Source of the DNA: Leptodontidium sp. MPI-SDFR-AT-0119
Lineage: Eukaryota; Ascomycota; Leotiomycetes; Helotiales; Leptodontidiaceae
Length of the DNA: 64,000 nt
NCBI GenBank assembly: GCA_020726505.1
Contig: JAHLEZ010000014.1
Coordinates: 806,001 to 870,000, forward strand
Direction: 5' to 3'
The translations under genes and the position numbers were made by a program. The notes beneath the pieces are model-generated. The model saw nothing but the letters and a program-made list of their open reading frames with translations. It did no database searches and had not been told where the DNA came from. This document shows, one piece after another, positions 44,446-56,275 of this stretch; the stretch's first letter is position 1, and each line of letters starts with the position of its first letter.

Positions 44446-45550
44446 ATGCATTTCGGAAATTTGCTGCTGGTAGCCAGCACGGCGATGCTGGCCGTTGCCG
44501 CGCCCTCAGTTAAGACAAAGCGAGCAAAGAACTTCCAGTTCTTCGGTGTCAATGAGTCAGGTGCTGAGTTTGGAAACGCAAATCTTCCAGGCACTTTTAA
44601 CAAGGACTATACATGGCCTCCGACGTAAGTTTCCAACCTTGACCAAGAACCAACAATCAGAGCTGACGAGAATTTCAGGTCAACGATCGATACCCTGGTT
44701 GGCAAAGGGTTGAATACATTTCGTAAGTATCTCTTTTTCCTTTGCATAGTATTCAACGCTAACTCTCTCAGGCGTCGCTTTCATGATGGAGCGTCTCATT
44801 CCTACCACTATGACCGGGACCATCAACCAAGCATACGCATCAGGGCTTACATCTTACGTCAACTACATCACAAACACTAAAGGAGCAATCGCGATTATTG
44901 ATCCCCACAACTTTGGTCGATATTATGGGAACGTGATTAGTGATCATGCTGCCTTCAAAGCCTGGTGGACCACCACCGCCAAGCTCTTCGCTTCGAACCA
45001 AAAAGTCGTTTTCGACTGCAATAATGAGCCCCATGATATGGGCTCAGTCAGTACCTTCAGTCTCATGCAAGCTTGCATTGATGGTGTTAGAGCGGCTGGA
45101 GCAACTAGCCAGTACATCTTCGTCGAGGGCACAAGTTGGAGTGGAGCCTGGACCTGGGTCTCCGCAGGAAACGGCGACCTCGGGGCCCTTGTTGACCCCC
45201 AAGACAAAATCATCTATGAGATGCATCAATATCTCGACAGTGATGGGTCAGGAACGTCGACTGCCTGTGTTTCTGCTACCATCGGCTCCGAACGCATCAA
45301 AGCTGCCACGGCTTGGTTGAAGGCCAACAATAAGAAGGGGATCCTTGGGGAGTTCGCTGGTGGCAACAACGCACAGTGCAAATCTGCGGTTACGGATTTG
45401 TTGACATATATGGTGGCTAACAAGGATGTATGGACTGGTGCTCTGTGGTGGGGTGGTGGTCCATGGTGGGGAGATTATATGTATAGCATCGAGCCACCGA
45501 GTGGCGTTGCTTACACCAATTTCTTGCCACTCATGCTGCCTTTTGCTTAA
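44446..45550 (+). CDS. Secreted GH5 endo-beta-1,4-glucanase (cellulase)
   Basis: Exons 44446-44624, 44679-44722 and 44772-45550; introns 44625-44678 and 44723-44771 are GT-AG with closing phases. Product 333 aa. A signal peptide (MHFGNLLLVASTAMLAVAA) is followed by a short propeptide ending in Lys-Arg (KTKR, Kex2-like). The (beta/alpha)8 domain starts at FQFFGVNESGAEFG. The acid/base Glu160 lies in FDCNNEPHDMG and the nucleophile Glu268 in GILGEFAGG; IDPHNFGRYYG matches the conserved substrate-binding strand. The pattern best fits subfamily GH5_5. No cellulose-binding module or linker is present, so it is a catalytic domain only. It would hydrolyse internal bonds of cellulose or mixed glucans outside the cell. 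Confidence 0.96.
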
Positions 45551-45876
45551 TCAGTAAGATGGCGAGGGAGTTTTGTACATATGAATGGAGATAACAGGGG
45601 AGGTTTCAAGAGCTGATCTGTGTTCATTTGTACATGCTGGAGAAACGACGTAGCCATTTGCACATGTTGGTAGGAAATTTTCTTCCAGCGTTGGTCCAAG
45701 TCTACCAAAGAGACAGAAATAATATGTAAGTGTCGTCTATAGTTGGCGCCATGTTCCATGAAGACTATCTTGCCAAGTGAAGCTTACTTGCAGATCACAT
45801 GTCTCAATCCATGGTTCTTTGATTATTCATGTTTCAACCCCATTCGTCAGAACTTTATCACAATAGGTCGAATCAC
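45551..45876. other. Intergenic region left of the transposon
   Basis: 3' region of the GH5 gene up to the mobile element. Nothing supported apart from the target duplication at 45869-45876. Confidence 0.5.
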
Positions 45877-46252
45877 GAGTGTTGATACAGAGACGGTGCC
45901 TCGACGATATGGAGACGGTGCCTCCCCACTTTCTCTTCCGGGAGCGTCGGCGGTGAGCGCGGTACTTAGGTAACCACTAAATTTGTATGGAACGCGTTGT
46001 ACCGGATACACCGCGTCTGTTTATTCACGAGAATTTGGTCGAGTTAAAAGTAATTCCGGGAACCCAGTATAATTAGTCATTTTGCATATCAGTATCATTG
46101 CACCACGATTCTTAACTGTACAACACGTATAACTACGCGTCCAGCTATTCATGATTACGTAGTAGAATCTGAGGATTCTGCCACAATTAATGTGGGGAGG
46201 CACCGTCTCCATATCGTCGAGGCACCGTCTCTGTATCATCACTCCGAATCAC
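45869..46252. mobile_element. MITE-like non-autonomous DNA transposon with 8-bp TSD
   Basis: The element spans 45877-46244 (368 bp). Its terminal inverted repeats are 45877-45929 and 46192-46244, 53 bp each and identical except for one base (GAGTGTTGATACAG versus GAGTGATGATACAG). Each arm holds the 13-mer GAGACGGTGCCTC twice at a 22-bp spacing. Both ends are flanked by the direct repeat CGAATCAC (45869-45876 and 46245-46252), a perfect 8-bp target-site duplication. An 8-bp duplication is typical of hAT-superfamily transposition. The interior carries no transposase and no convincing frame. It lies in a 1.5-kb intergenic space between the GH5 and DUF3237 genes. The near identity of the arms points to fairly recent insertion. 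Confidence 0.9.
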
Positions 46253-47036
46253 CCAAAGAGCTTTGGTCCACCAGGTCCACAATTCAGTAATTTCCAGGGT
46301 CCAATGACATATCTGGTAGCTACCTCGTTCTCATTGCCTTCAATTAGTATGACCTGTCTGTGAAAGGGTGTCGAGACCGACTAACTGAATGCAATCATAC
46401 TTCAAAGGTTTTGTCTTTCACTGCGCTCAGATTCAACTATTTTCGGTGCTGCAACGAACTGAGACTTATGGTTTATTTATTGAGAAGATTGGGTCACACA
46501 ACTGTACCCAGGCTGGCATTGTCGAGGAATTTTGTCGCTAATACTACTTTATTACGAGGCAGCTTTATAGAACTCCACGTACTCTAGTACTTATTGCCCT
46601 CGATATGATTTGAGATGAGGCAGTTCTCGGACGAGTTTATTCTTCCAAGGATGATTTTGTTGTGACCACAGGATTTCCCCCGCCACTGGACCTTTCTTGC
46701 CTTTTGAGAACAGCCGCCAAGTTCTCTAGCGAGACAATATGATTGGTCGTATTGCTCAACTGTGGTGGGGCTTGTAGGTAAGAGGGGAAACGAAAGGCCG
46801 ACTTCAGGTCTCCATTCAAAATTGCAACAGTGTCTCCAACAGTATCAACATCTGCCTATTCCGCTTGGCTCTCTTAAGACTTGACCGTGTACAACGCTCT
46901 ACTGACACTATTTTAGACCTCTTCTTCTATATAAGGCTGCCCAAACGAGACTAGGAGTCAAAAGTATTCACTTCGGCGGCATCGAGGCAACATCACGTTA
47001 CCCCATCTAACCTACGATAAGCTTCCAGAGAGCAGA
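46253..47036. other. Intergenic region, DUF3237 promoter
   Basis: Spacer between the transposon and the DUF3237 gene. Holds a TATA element at 46928-46935 and no supported gene. Confidence 0.5.
46928..46935 (+). promoter_or_regulatory. TATA box of the DUF3237 gene
   Basis: TATATAAG 109 bp upstream of the ATG at 47037. Confidence 0.6.
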
Positions 47037-48102
47037 ATGGACCCGAGTTTCTATAGAAACCTGACCACGTTTCACAACAAAGAAGCTGATCAAGCTGCGC
47101 AAACTACTGCCCAGGAATGGCAGGCGGACCGTATGAATCAGAGCTCGGGGAGTAAAAATGTAGGGCCTGACACAAATTGGACCGTCTACAGTCCAGATGC
47201 ATCAAGAGGCAATTTACGAGTCGTCGAAGACAACGTCAACGACAGCGATCCCAGAATGCGCGTGGGATGGGCTTCAGAACCAAGCAACAAAATAGGAGAA
47301 ATGGGATGGATGTCAACCCGTGACCAGCAGCCTTTGGTATGGTCGATGGGGGACGATGAAGCGTGAGCAGGCGTTCTCTCTACTTTGGTTTATTTCCTTG
47401 AGTCAAGAGTATAGTTTCGTTCATTCAAGAGAACAAATTCTTTCTTTGGATATATTTGAAGATGTGCTAATTCCTCTCAAGGACGCCACGTGCTACAGAT
47501 CAAGTGTCTCATTATCCGTACCCAGACCTTTCACTGCCTCACCCGAGCTTGCATCTTGACTTTCGGATGGCAGTTACTCTTAATCCCCGTATTTCTCTCG
47601 GGCCTACACCATTTGGGCACCGAAACTGGATATCTTTCACTGGCGGCAGGTGGTCAGGCTCTTGGGGTTCTGGAACTGTTCTGGTAAGTCATGTTGTCCA
47701 AAATCTTCATCTCTGTGCTAACAAGAGTAGCCTGGCGGCCAAGACAGTCAACTGATCATCGGAGATGGGTCCGCTCATTTGCAAACCAACTACATCCTCC
47801 AAACCTACGACAATCCACCAGCTCATATTGTCGTCAAAACTCACGGTTGGAGGACAGGGCCACCTGAGATACTTGCTCAGCTAGCCGACCCCGAAATGGC
47901 CGACAAAGTCGATCCAAATAGCTACAAATTCAGGCTGTTTATTGATATGGAAACAGGCGATGAAAGGTATAGGGATAAAGTCAATTGTGGTATGTGGGTG
48001 GGCAGCGGGATGAGAAAGGGAGCTGAAGTCATCTACGAGTAAGTCCAACTCCAAGATCACGGACTCAAGCTAAATATTTGAAGCGCGTACCGTCTCTCCT
48101 AA
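47037..48102 (+). CDS. DUF3237 family protein
   Basis: Exons 47037-47362, 47482-47683, 47731-48038 and 48084-48102. The introns are GT-AG: 47363-47481 (GTGAGC, CTCAAG), 47684-47730 and 48039-48083 (GTAAGT, GCTAAAT, TTGAAG); all phases close, giving 284 aa. The last 45-bp intron hides an in-frame TAA directly after GAG and leads to a six-codon exon ending in AYRLS, which fits the family C terminus (VIYDAYRLS). The DUF3237 barrel begins at ISLGPTPFGHRNWISFTGGR and includes GSWGSGTVLPGGQDSQLIIG and the strand NYILQTYDNPPAHIVVKTHG. The N-terminal 130 residues are polar and probably disordered. The biochemical role is not established for the family; bacterial relatives occur with aromatic and ketone catabolism genes. 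Confidence 0.88.
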
Positions 48103-48822
48103 GAAGTTTTGCTTGTCTAGATTAGGCTCCTTGGCTTTCGATAGATATGTCTGATTGTGTGAGAGTATTTCGAGGACATCGATCACAACACTTGAGCAAT
48201 GATCTGCACGGCCCGGGCGGCTCTTGTTTCTAGATGCGCCGTTAAACTTGCGAAATCATTCAGACTTTTACGAAGATTCCTTCTACAGTTCTTATTTGCC
48301 CAACTCGACTTTTGATCGCAAGGCGAGACCCAGCCACGTGATTTATCCCAAGACCTATCTGTTCCAACGTGAGAAGATCCAGCCAGCTTCCAGCATTGCT
48401 CATACACATTCAGTAAAAGTTGGTAAAAGACTTTCTTCTCGGAATTCATCCCGGATAATAATGTGGAGGTGAGATTGGTCTCGGTTGTGATTGAGATGCT
48501 CGAAAGTTCCAGGTAAGCGAGTCCGTTTTCGTCCTCCACCACAAAGACGACGAAGAATGACAGCCACATCGAAATGTTCGCACCCAGATAAGTTACTTTG
48601 CTACTATCATTTTCTCTCATTTAATTTCCTGTGATAATTCAATTAGTCTAAAGTTCCCTAGCTTGGATCTTTCAAGTATTTCCCTCTCTCATCTCAGTCC
48701 CCTACCCAAAAAAACGCTGAACCGACATATCGCCACAACCGATTCTCAACCTCTCAAAAGTCTCTTGAATCCCCTTGATCTCTATTTATCCGCATCGAAT
48801 CCATAAAGCAATCTCCATTACA
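48103..48822. other. Intergenic region with one unsupported open frame
   Basis: A 145-codon open frame with ATG at 48620 runs on the minus strand to 48183. It begins MRENDSSKVTYLGANISMWL with one hydrophobic stretch, but has no homology signal I recognise and no promoter logic. I do not call it as a gene. Confidence 0.35.
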
Positions 48823-49276
48823 ATGTCAAGCATCACCAAACTCAACCCCGTCCATTTCGGGCCCGCAGATCCCTGTCGAATCCCCAGCTGTCCCCTGAAT
48901 GAAGCAGCTATAATCCACAGCAAAGGGATATACAAACACAAGGGACAGGTTGGAAATCGTGCTTCTGCGCCTGCGTCTTTCGGGTACGTTTTGTTCCCCC
49001 GCTTACTTTCTCTCTTTCCCCCCTTTCCTGTCTTCCTCTTGGTCTTCTCTGCTGGAATACAATAGGAATTAGCGCATTCGATCTCAGATGTCATATGCCG
49101 TTTGCTGATGATGAAACAGTGACTCCAATCCACCGGATTTCATATGGAAAGCGAACGAGGCGAGGGAGGAGGCGTTGGCGAAGATCAAGAGGGGTGAAGA
49201 TGTGAAGGCTAATTGGGGGATTGCGGCGGAGATGGCGGCGTTAGTGGAAAGGTTTTGCGAATTGCATGCTGTATGA
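48823..49276 (+). CDS. Small hypothetical protein
   Basis: Exons 48823-48983 and 49120-49276; intron 48984-49119 (GTACGT, CTGATG, AAACAG) closes phase. Product 105 aa. The N-terminal half contains Cys at two places (DPCRIPSCPLNEAA) and a Tyr/Lys/Gly segment (GIYKHKGQVGNRAS). The C-terminal half is an amphipathic helix region (FIWKANEAREEALAKIKRGE) ending in VERFCELHAV. Soluble, no signal peptide. Codon bias and clean splicing support it as a gene; the family is unknown to me. Confidence 0.7.
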
Positions 49277-49515
49277 AGACCAATGAAAGGATAAGACTAA
49301 GCTCCCTGCGTCAGAGTATCGGAACTTTGGGCATTTTTCTGTGATGCGACGTCCAGTTCGGTGATTTTGTGGTCTTGCTCGAGGTGGGTCTCGAAGTTAG
49401 GGACTTCTCCATAGATCTTGCAGTGTCGAGAAGAAACGTCAAATATTCATTTTCCATCAACGTCATACATGAGTACTATTATTTCGGCAGCCTCGATCAA
49501 ACCAGCTCTTGTGAA

Positions 49516-52289
49516 CTATTCTCTGTTCTTGGCCCAATAAGCACCTCCATTCTTCGCACTCAACTCGTCACTTAAATCAGACACCGCATAGCTTACCGCT
49601 CTTTTCTGTGCGCTATTACTCGTACTATTGGTACTATAGTTTCCAAATCCCTCATAAATCCCAAGACTAGGAGGTAGATCCGCAACATGTGTTCCCCAGG
49701 CACTTTCAGCGCTACCAAGGACAAGAACGAGCTCCTTCCCCTCCGTGAAGAACGAATGGTCAATCCAGTTCTTCGTGTATGGCTCGCCATTCAAAGTTGC
49801 AGATTGGATGTATATATTCTTATAGCTGGGGTCGAAATTGACGTTTCTGATTGTGGAGGTCTTGTTGGTTGCAGGGGAGGTTACAGATACACTTTCGAAG
49901 TAGGGCGGGATGATCAAGTACACATCCTGTCCTGGATTTGGAAAGAGGCCGATCATAGAAAATGCGACGAAAGATCCCATGGCCCCGCTATCGTCGTTAC
50001 CCGGGAGGCCAGCATTGGTTGGCTGGAAGAAGGCAGGCACATAGAAGTGAGATCGCTTCGCCGAGAGAGCTGGACGACCCGCGTAATGATATTGGAAAAC
50101 TGTCAGAAATGCTGGTTCGTTCCCGATATATGTGATTCCTTTGTCGTGCAGGTAGTCTAAACGTTCAACGAATGCTGCAGGGCCCCCAAAGGCAGTGATG
50201 AGAGTTGCTTGATCATGTGGAACAAAACTGTTGGTGTCAACCGACCGAATTGCGATGCGATCAGGTTCAACCTACAATGAATACTCCCAAATTGAGCTCT
50301 CAAAAGTTTCCGCTCCCGTATTTTGCAAAGAGCAAACACTGTTTGGATTTGTGTCGATGTTACTGCATTTCAAGGGATCCTGGAATCCGAAAGTTCTGTT
50401 CAAGTATCGCGGTTGGAAGAAGCCTTCGAATCCTGTATTCGTTCCGTTGATGAATGATGTCTGATCGGCCTTGAACAGATTCTTCCAGTTCCCACTACGG
50501 GCGGTGTACTTTTCAACATCGTTTTCCTTCCCGCCAAGCCCAGCAGCTATCTTGCTGATGACGAAGTCATTGTAGCTGTACTCGAGGGTACGAGATAGAC
50601 TTCTCGTCATCGTTCCGAAGCCTTTGTAGTCAAAGTCCTGTATGGGAATGAACCCAAGCGATTTCCAACTATCCAGACCACCTCTTCCCTCACAACACCA
50701 GTCAAAAGGCTCGACTTCTGCATCTTTGACAACTGCTTCATACCCAGTCTGCCAGTCGACACCATCAGATATGCCTTTGAGATACGCGTCAACAAGAACA
50801 TTATCGGCATTCGAGCCCCCTTGCGTATACCCTTTACACAAACTCATTCGGCAGTCAGGGAGCCACCCCTCATGTCTATAGGTATCGATGAGGGAACGAA
50901 TTTGGCGTGCAACGGAGCTGGGATCAACAACAGTCAAGAATGGCATCTGAGACCTGAATAAGTCCCAGATGCAGTAGAACGAATCAAAATAAGGTTCGTC
51001 GCTTTGCCAGAGGGGGTTCTCTCCGGTGTAATCCTGTGGGTTGACGAATGTTCGATAGATCCCGGAATAGAAATTCTTCAACATGGATGAGTTGACACCG
51101 TTCGTGCTGACCATGATAGGGCTGATCTTTTCTCTCCACATGTCCTCGGCAGCCTTGTGGGTTTCAGCAAAATCAAATGCAGGGATTTCTCTCTCTGCAC
51201 TGGAGCAAGCTTGCTCGCTGCTGATGAGACTCACGCCAACTCTTGCAAGAATGGCAGCGTCGCCAGGTGACTTGAATCGAACGAAGGCTCCCCCCGGCAA
51301 AGGATATCCGTTGATGGATCTGGAGATAGTCAAACTCTTTACATCAGCGCTAGCTCGGCTATTTGCAAAAATGCCATTGTCTCGAATTGTCGCCCCAGAG
51401 AAGTCAGCACAGAAGTAGGCCACATAATTTCCAGTTCCGAAGCTGGGCAAGAAACGAGCATTTCCAGTCATCCGACCCGTTGTCCCGTCAACATTCACTG
51501 TCCCATTGTTCTGGCGAGAATCCGACAAGTCCGACAGGTCCATGAGGATCAGAGGGTTAGATTTGTTTCCACTCTGATCAGTAGCCGGGAATTTGAATCG
51601 GAAAAGTGACGTGTGATGGGTTGCAGTCATATCAACTTGGACGCCGCTTATCAACTGCAGTCCAAAGTAATCAGGAGAAGCTTTCAAAGTGCCGTTCAGG
51701 AATTTAGTTTTCCTGGTTTTCTTTGGATAGTTGCAGCCATTCACATCGTCGCCTGCGCATCCCGTATATGGGAAGAGAGCAAAGTTTCCCAATGATGGGG
51801 ATCCACCAGTCCCAGAATCATGCATGCTCGAGAAACCTGTGATATTGCTTCCATCGGTTGTGAAGCCTCCCTACATTTCAGAATATCAACGTCAGTCTTC
51901 CTCGCCAATCAGAAAAATTTTCTATAAATATCTCCAGATACTTAGAGCAATGAATGAGTACTTCTCTGGCAAGCTAGACTTACTTGATTACTCTCCGAAT
52001 CCGTATCCGCGACAGCCTTGGCCATTCCTAATCATCTCAGCTCCGAATTGAAAACTCATCGTAGTCTTACCATAGGGAATAGTTGCCCCTGGGAAGACAT
52101 TTCCTAGCAAAATGTAAATCTCAATTCCTCATCCGAATCTTGTGTTCTCAAACCTCCATTGCTGCTCCCAATGAGTTGATCGACATAATCCAGAACGTCA
52201 TAACTCGGACCTTTCGCGGTGCCACTCTGGGCTGTCACAAATCCCCCCAGTCCCACAACGCCTGTAAACAAAAGTCTCATGAGAGCCAT
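49516..52289 (-). CDS. Secreted GH92 alpha-1,2-mannosidase
   Basis: Exons 52289-52154, 52103-52071, 52027-51984, 51870-50276 and 50227-49516. Introns are 43-113 bp GT-AG; all phases close, product 839 aa. A signal peptide (MRLLFTGVVGLGGFVTAQ) opens the protein. Family landmarks are VDQLIGSSNGGNVFPGATIP, ITGFSSMHDSGTGG, YFDSFYCIWDLFRSQMPFLT, the GEN/GGSNAD region, and the C-terminal YIGNEPAFLTVFQYHYAGRP followed by GLPGNDDSGAMGSF, which carries the catalytic acid and base residues of GH92. These are calcium-dependent inverting exo-mannosidases acting on N-glycans or fungal mannans outside the cell. Two very short exons (33 and 44 bp) near the 5' end make this gene easy to mispredict. No close co-regulated neighbour seen. 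Confidence 0.96.
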
Positions 52290-54421
52290 CTTCGTTCAAA
52301 ACGGTCAAGTACCAAGGCTCAGTACGGGACCGGTAGTAGTGATAAGAAACGCCACCAGGCCACCCTTCCCTCGCGGGGTTCGTCGGAAATATATTCAAGA
52401 CACAGCATGATGCAAGATTAGGATCGACAGTTGTACGTTGTTTTTCCATGCAACGCAGAAGCTTAATAGAGAAGGTGCTGCTGAGAAAGTTGTTATCTGC
52501 AGGAGCTATGTAAAACCTAACCAGGGAAAGCTTGTCGAACGACGATCCGGGGAGAGTGATTGATTGCCGAGACCCCGCTGACCACTTGAACCCCTACACA
52601 GATATTTCAAGGTTGCGCACAGTACGACCTCGTCCTCAATCCGGCAGGTAGAGATTTATTTCCACCGTATCCCCAGTTGTATTTTCCTCCCTTCTTCCAA
52701 CTTGAATGTCATCTGGTTATAGTCCTGCGGTGCTGTGCTATTCCATCACTATCACAATCCTTGCTTTCCAGTATCGAATCCAACCCCCCTTCCTTCATTT
52801 CTCAAAGTCGCAAACGTTACACTCAAAGTGACTGCAAGTGTAACATTGTACAGCACCCGGTGTATCGTTTTCCACTTCGATATCCGTTATTTCCCAACAC
52901 TTGCAACATATCATCTGCATATTAGAGGTAGGTGCTCGAGTGGGCTGCTCTCAGAAATCCAGGAAAGTTGAAGTGGGCTTGCAGCACCTGTCGTTCTGGG
53001 GGTAGAAGTTTTTCTATTCGATCTTTGGAATGGTCCGTTAAAATGTTCGTGGATTTTTTTTTAAAAAAATGTAGCTGAAGAGCTCGCGGTTGTATATGCA
53101 CAGTTGCTTGATGAGGTAATGTTAACTTATTCACCGAGAAACTTCTCTAATAGCTTTAGATGAGGGTTCTAATAACCTGCTTCTGAGCTCATTCTGGCTG
53201 AAATTCTTGATACGTCAGTCATTATATCATATTCACGAACATACTGCGACCGTTCCTCAATTGTTGATCTCGAGCTACGCACGCACAAGCCATTTGGAGC
53301 AAATTTCTTCTTTCACTTGCAACTTTCGTTTTCTAAAATGCCTCTCCTATGACAAGCATTAAATTGGAAGTTTAATGGTTTCCCTTTTCTTTTTTTTTTT
53401 CTTCTTTTCTTTTTCTCGGGAAAGGGGAGTAGAAGTAGCGCAGGTGGCATCAGGAGTTCTTGATTCCCAGTCAATGTGCCTACCCTCCCCCTCTTGACGG
53501 AGAACAACCAATCACAAAATAATACCACTCAAAATCCAATTTTCATTCAAATCCCATACCTCTCTCTCAAACCATCAGCTAGCACCCAAGAAACCGTGAG
53601 AAAACCCGACGAAATATACAAGACCCATCCCATAAGCGACAACAACAGACTCCCACTTAATCCAGACCATGGCTACGACGCAACAAATCCAATTCTTAAT
53701 TACTATCCCATTTCTCTCTAATCCCTCGTTAACGCCACCATCAAGAAAACTCCTAAGCAGCCTATCCTCAGCACCACCAATCCCACGCTCCTCTTATCCT
53801 CACACCATCCTCACCCCTCCATACTCGCCACAAAAGTTCACCCCAAAAACTCCCCACATATAAATCCAAGCAAACACCTCCCTTTCCCAATATGAGAAGA
53901 GTTCTATAAACCCATACTGCGATTTGGGGGAAAGATTCTGAATACAGCTTCCCGCTCAGGCTCTGTTGTAGGGTAGGATCGGAAGTATTCTCTAACCAAG
54001 AGGAAGACAAACTCAAATCATCCAATAAAAGTAATCCGCCAGAATATTCACATACATCATATTTATTTTATTTTTATTCATTTACAGCTCGCCCGCTACA
54101 ACTAGCTAGCTGTCTTTGTATCGCTTGCTCGCTGTATTGTACTGTTTCAACCAGCCAGCCAGGCATGTTGCTACAACAGTCTACCGGTTTTCTGTCTCTT
54201 TTTTTTCTTTCTAAAAATACTCGCTTCTAAGGAATGCCATGCATCGATGCACCCATCCATCTACTGTATGTCCCCCAACAACCATACACCCAAACCCAGA
54301 CCCAGGACCCACAAGGAAACACCCATTCTCCCAAACGCCTTTACCCACCAAACCGAACCCAAAATACACGCCCCGACATTCATCATGACCCCAGTACATA
54401 ACACCGCATTATATCACCATA
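52290..54421. other. Gene-poor 2.1-kb region
   Basis: Promoter of the GH92 gene, then A/T- and pyrimidine-rich sequence with homopolymers (T/A block near 53046-53069, T run near 53390). A 64-codon frame starts at ATG 53669 but is Pro/Ser/Thr-rich with no other support. No gene called. Confidence 0.45.
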
Positions 54422-56275
54422 TCACCTCGCACCAACCCCAGCATCCTCACCACTCCCCTCCTCACTCCCCTCACTCTCATCACCAGTACTACTCCCATCC
54501 TCCCACTCCGCACTCTCGAGATCTTTGCCCCTGATACCGAAACTAGCCACGAAGCCCAGGAAGGCAATGCCGCCAAAGACGCCCCAGGCGAGAGCTTCGC
54601 CTTTAGGATGGACGCGCGTGGCGATGGAGAAGAGACCGCCGGAGAGGAAGGGGCCTGCTGCTCGGCCGGCTGCGGAGAGGGTTTGGGCGAGACCGTTGAG
54701 CGTGCCTAGAACGTTGTGGTTGGGTGCACTGTTGGTGATCTAGATAGGGAGTTAGTCGATGTCAAAATATACGCCTCCGTAGGGGAAAAGCAGAGATATA
54801 GAGCAAGAACTTACGAGGAGCAAAGCACTCGTCAACCCTCCAACAGCAGCAACGGTCTTGACGAGCAACACAAAGCCCAACTCAACCCACAGCCAAACCT
54901 TGCCACTCCCAACCCCAAACAGCGGCTTAGAGTCCTTGTACCCTACCCAAGGCATCAAAAGCATGGAGATGAAAAAGAGGAATAATCCCGCTCTGTACGT
55001 CGCTCTATTCCCCATCTTCTCTTTCAGTTTACCAAAAATGCCGACTTGGAATACGATCGTCACGATGCCTGCGAATGACAGCGAGAGACCAATCTCCTCT
55101 GGCGAGAGATTCCGGCCTGTCGGTTGCGGCGAGGAGGCGAAGATCGGGTAGAGGGAGTTGTAGGAGATGTTGGAGAGTTGGAAGACAAGGTATGTGCAGA
55201 GGAGGATGATGGTATCGCGATTCAAGACTTCCTTGCTCGTGAGCTGGGTATCGTTGTTCGCGAAGAAGCCGCGCATGGAGAGCAGGGATTGCGTCTCGCT
55301 CTCATTATCCGTCTCGTCCTCTGAGTCTTCAACGCCGTCCAATCCGGTCCTGTGGCGAGAATCACGATGTCCCAGATGAGCTCGCAGATACGTAGGTCGA
55401 TGCGACGCCCCTGTAAACTGCCAAAGCCAATTGAATAAATTCCCGACTCTCTCCTTCAACGGCGGTAGATCTTTCGCTTCCTCCAGACTCTCTTCCAAAA
55501 AGAATCCCGTAAGTACCAAATCAATAAGTAATATCGTTGTTGAGAAGAGGTTCGGTAACAGGTACGGATACGGATTCTTCTTCCCCTTCCTAAACGGATC
55601 ATTCTGCATCACCAGTAGTCCACCCACAGCTGGCCCTGTAATCCCACCAAGACCATATATGACCGGCAAGTACACAAACGCCTTGCTCTGATTGCTCCTG
55701 TCCGTGATCTCGCCCAGACAAGTGCTTATGACGCCCTGGTTCCCATTCACCAGACCCATCAGCGCCTGTACTAGTATGGCCTGCCATAATGTCCTACAGA
55801 AGCCAAAAGCGACGAAACACCCCGCCGTCAATGCCGTGCCCAGCATAACGACTGGTTTCCGTCCAATGCGATCGCTGAGCCAGCCCCAGAAGAAATTCGT
55901 CGCGAACTGCGCGAGCGCAAACGACGACGCTATCGTGCCAACATATAACCCTATCTGTCCAACGTCGACTTCGGGAAAGGTAGATGTCATCTCGGGAAGG
56001 TAGGGCGAGATGGAGTTCAGGGCCGTTTGTTCTGCCAGGGCAATGACTGTCAGTATCGCGAGTTGCTTCTTCGGCAGCGGGGAGTTCTGTTGCTCGTGGT
56101 CTGCTGCTCCGCCGTTCGGGTAGTAGCCATCGTGAGAGCCGTCAAAAGCAGTACTGCTCGTGGGAGAAGGAGAGATTGGTGGTCTGCCGCGCGATTTGGG
56201 GGGAGGTGTGGGAAAAGTTTGGTAGTGAGGTGTTGAAGATTTGCGGCGATCCATCGGGGCGCGCTTTGTGGCCAT
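54422..56275 (-). CDS. MFS transporter (yeast YCR023C/ZIF-like)
   Basis: Exons 56275-54815 and 54739-54422; intron 54814-54740 (GTAAGT, TATCTAG), phase 0. Product 592 aa. A 70-residue polar N terminus (basic, Pro/Ser-rich) precedes 12 predicted spans. The signature between spans 2 and 3 is FWGWLSDRIGRKPVVMLG, with the family block VQALMGLVNGNQGVISTCLGE. A long acidic cytoplasmic loop (GVEDSEDETDNESETQSLL) divides the halves. The second exon supplies the last two spans and the motif NGLAQTLSAAGRAAGPFLSG, then an acidic tail. The group includes plant zinc-induced facilitators and uncharacterised vacuolar or plasma-membrane proteins of fungi; metal or organic acid export is plausible, not shown. 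Confidence 0.92.

Noticed and set aside
46021..46242. 73-codon minus-strand frame inside the transposon
   Set aside because: It includes the inverted repeat itself, has no transposase motif and is best seen as chance.
34973..48102. Secondary-metabolite gene cluster
   Set aside because: There is a monooxygenase and a regulator, but no polyketide, peptide or terpene synthase and no prenyltransferase.
48183..48620. 145-codon minus-strand frame
   Set aside because: It has an ATG but no recognisable motif, no intron logic and atypical composition.
53669..53863. 64-codon frame starting ATGGCTACGACG
   Set aside because: Pro/Ser/Thr-biased composition in a pyrimidine-rich tract; no other coding evidence.
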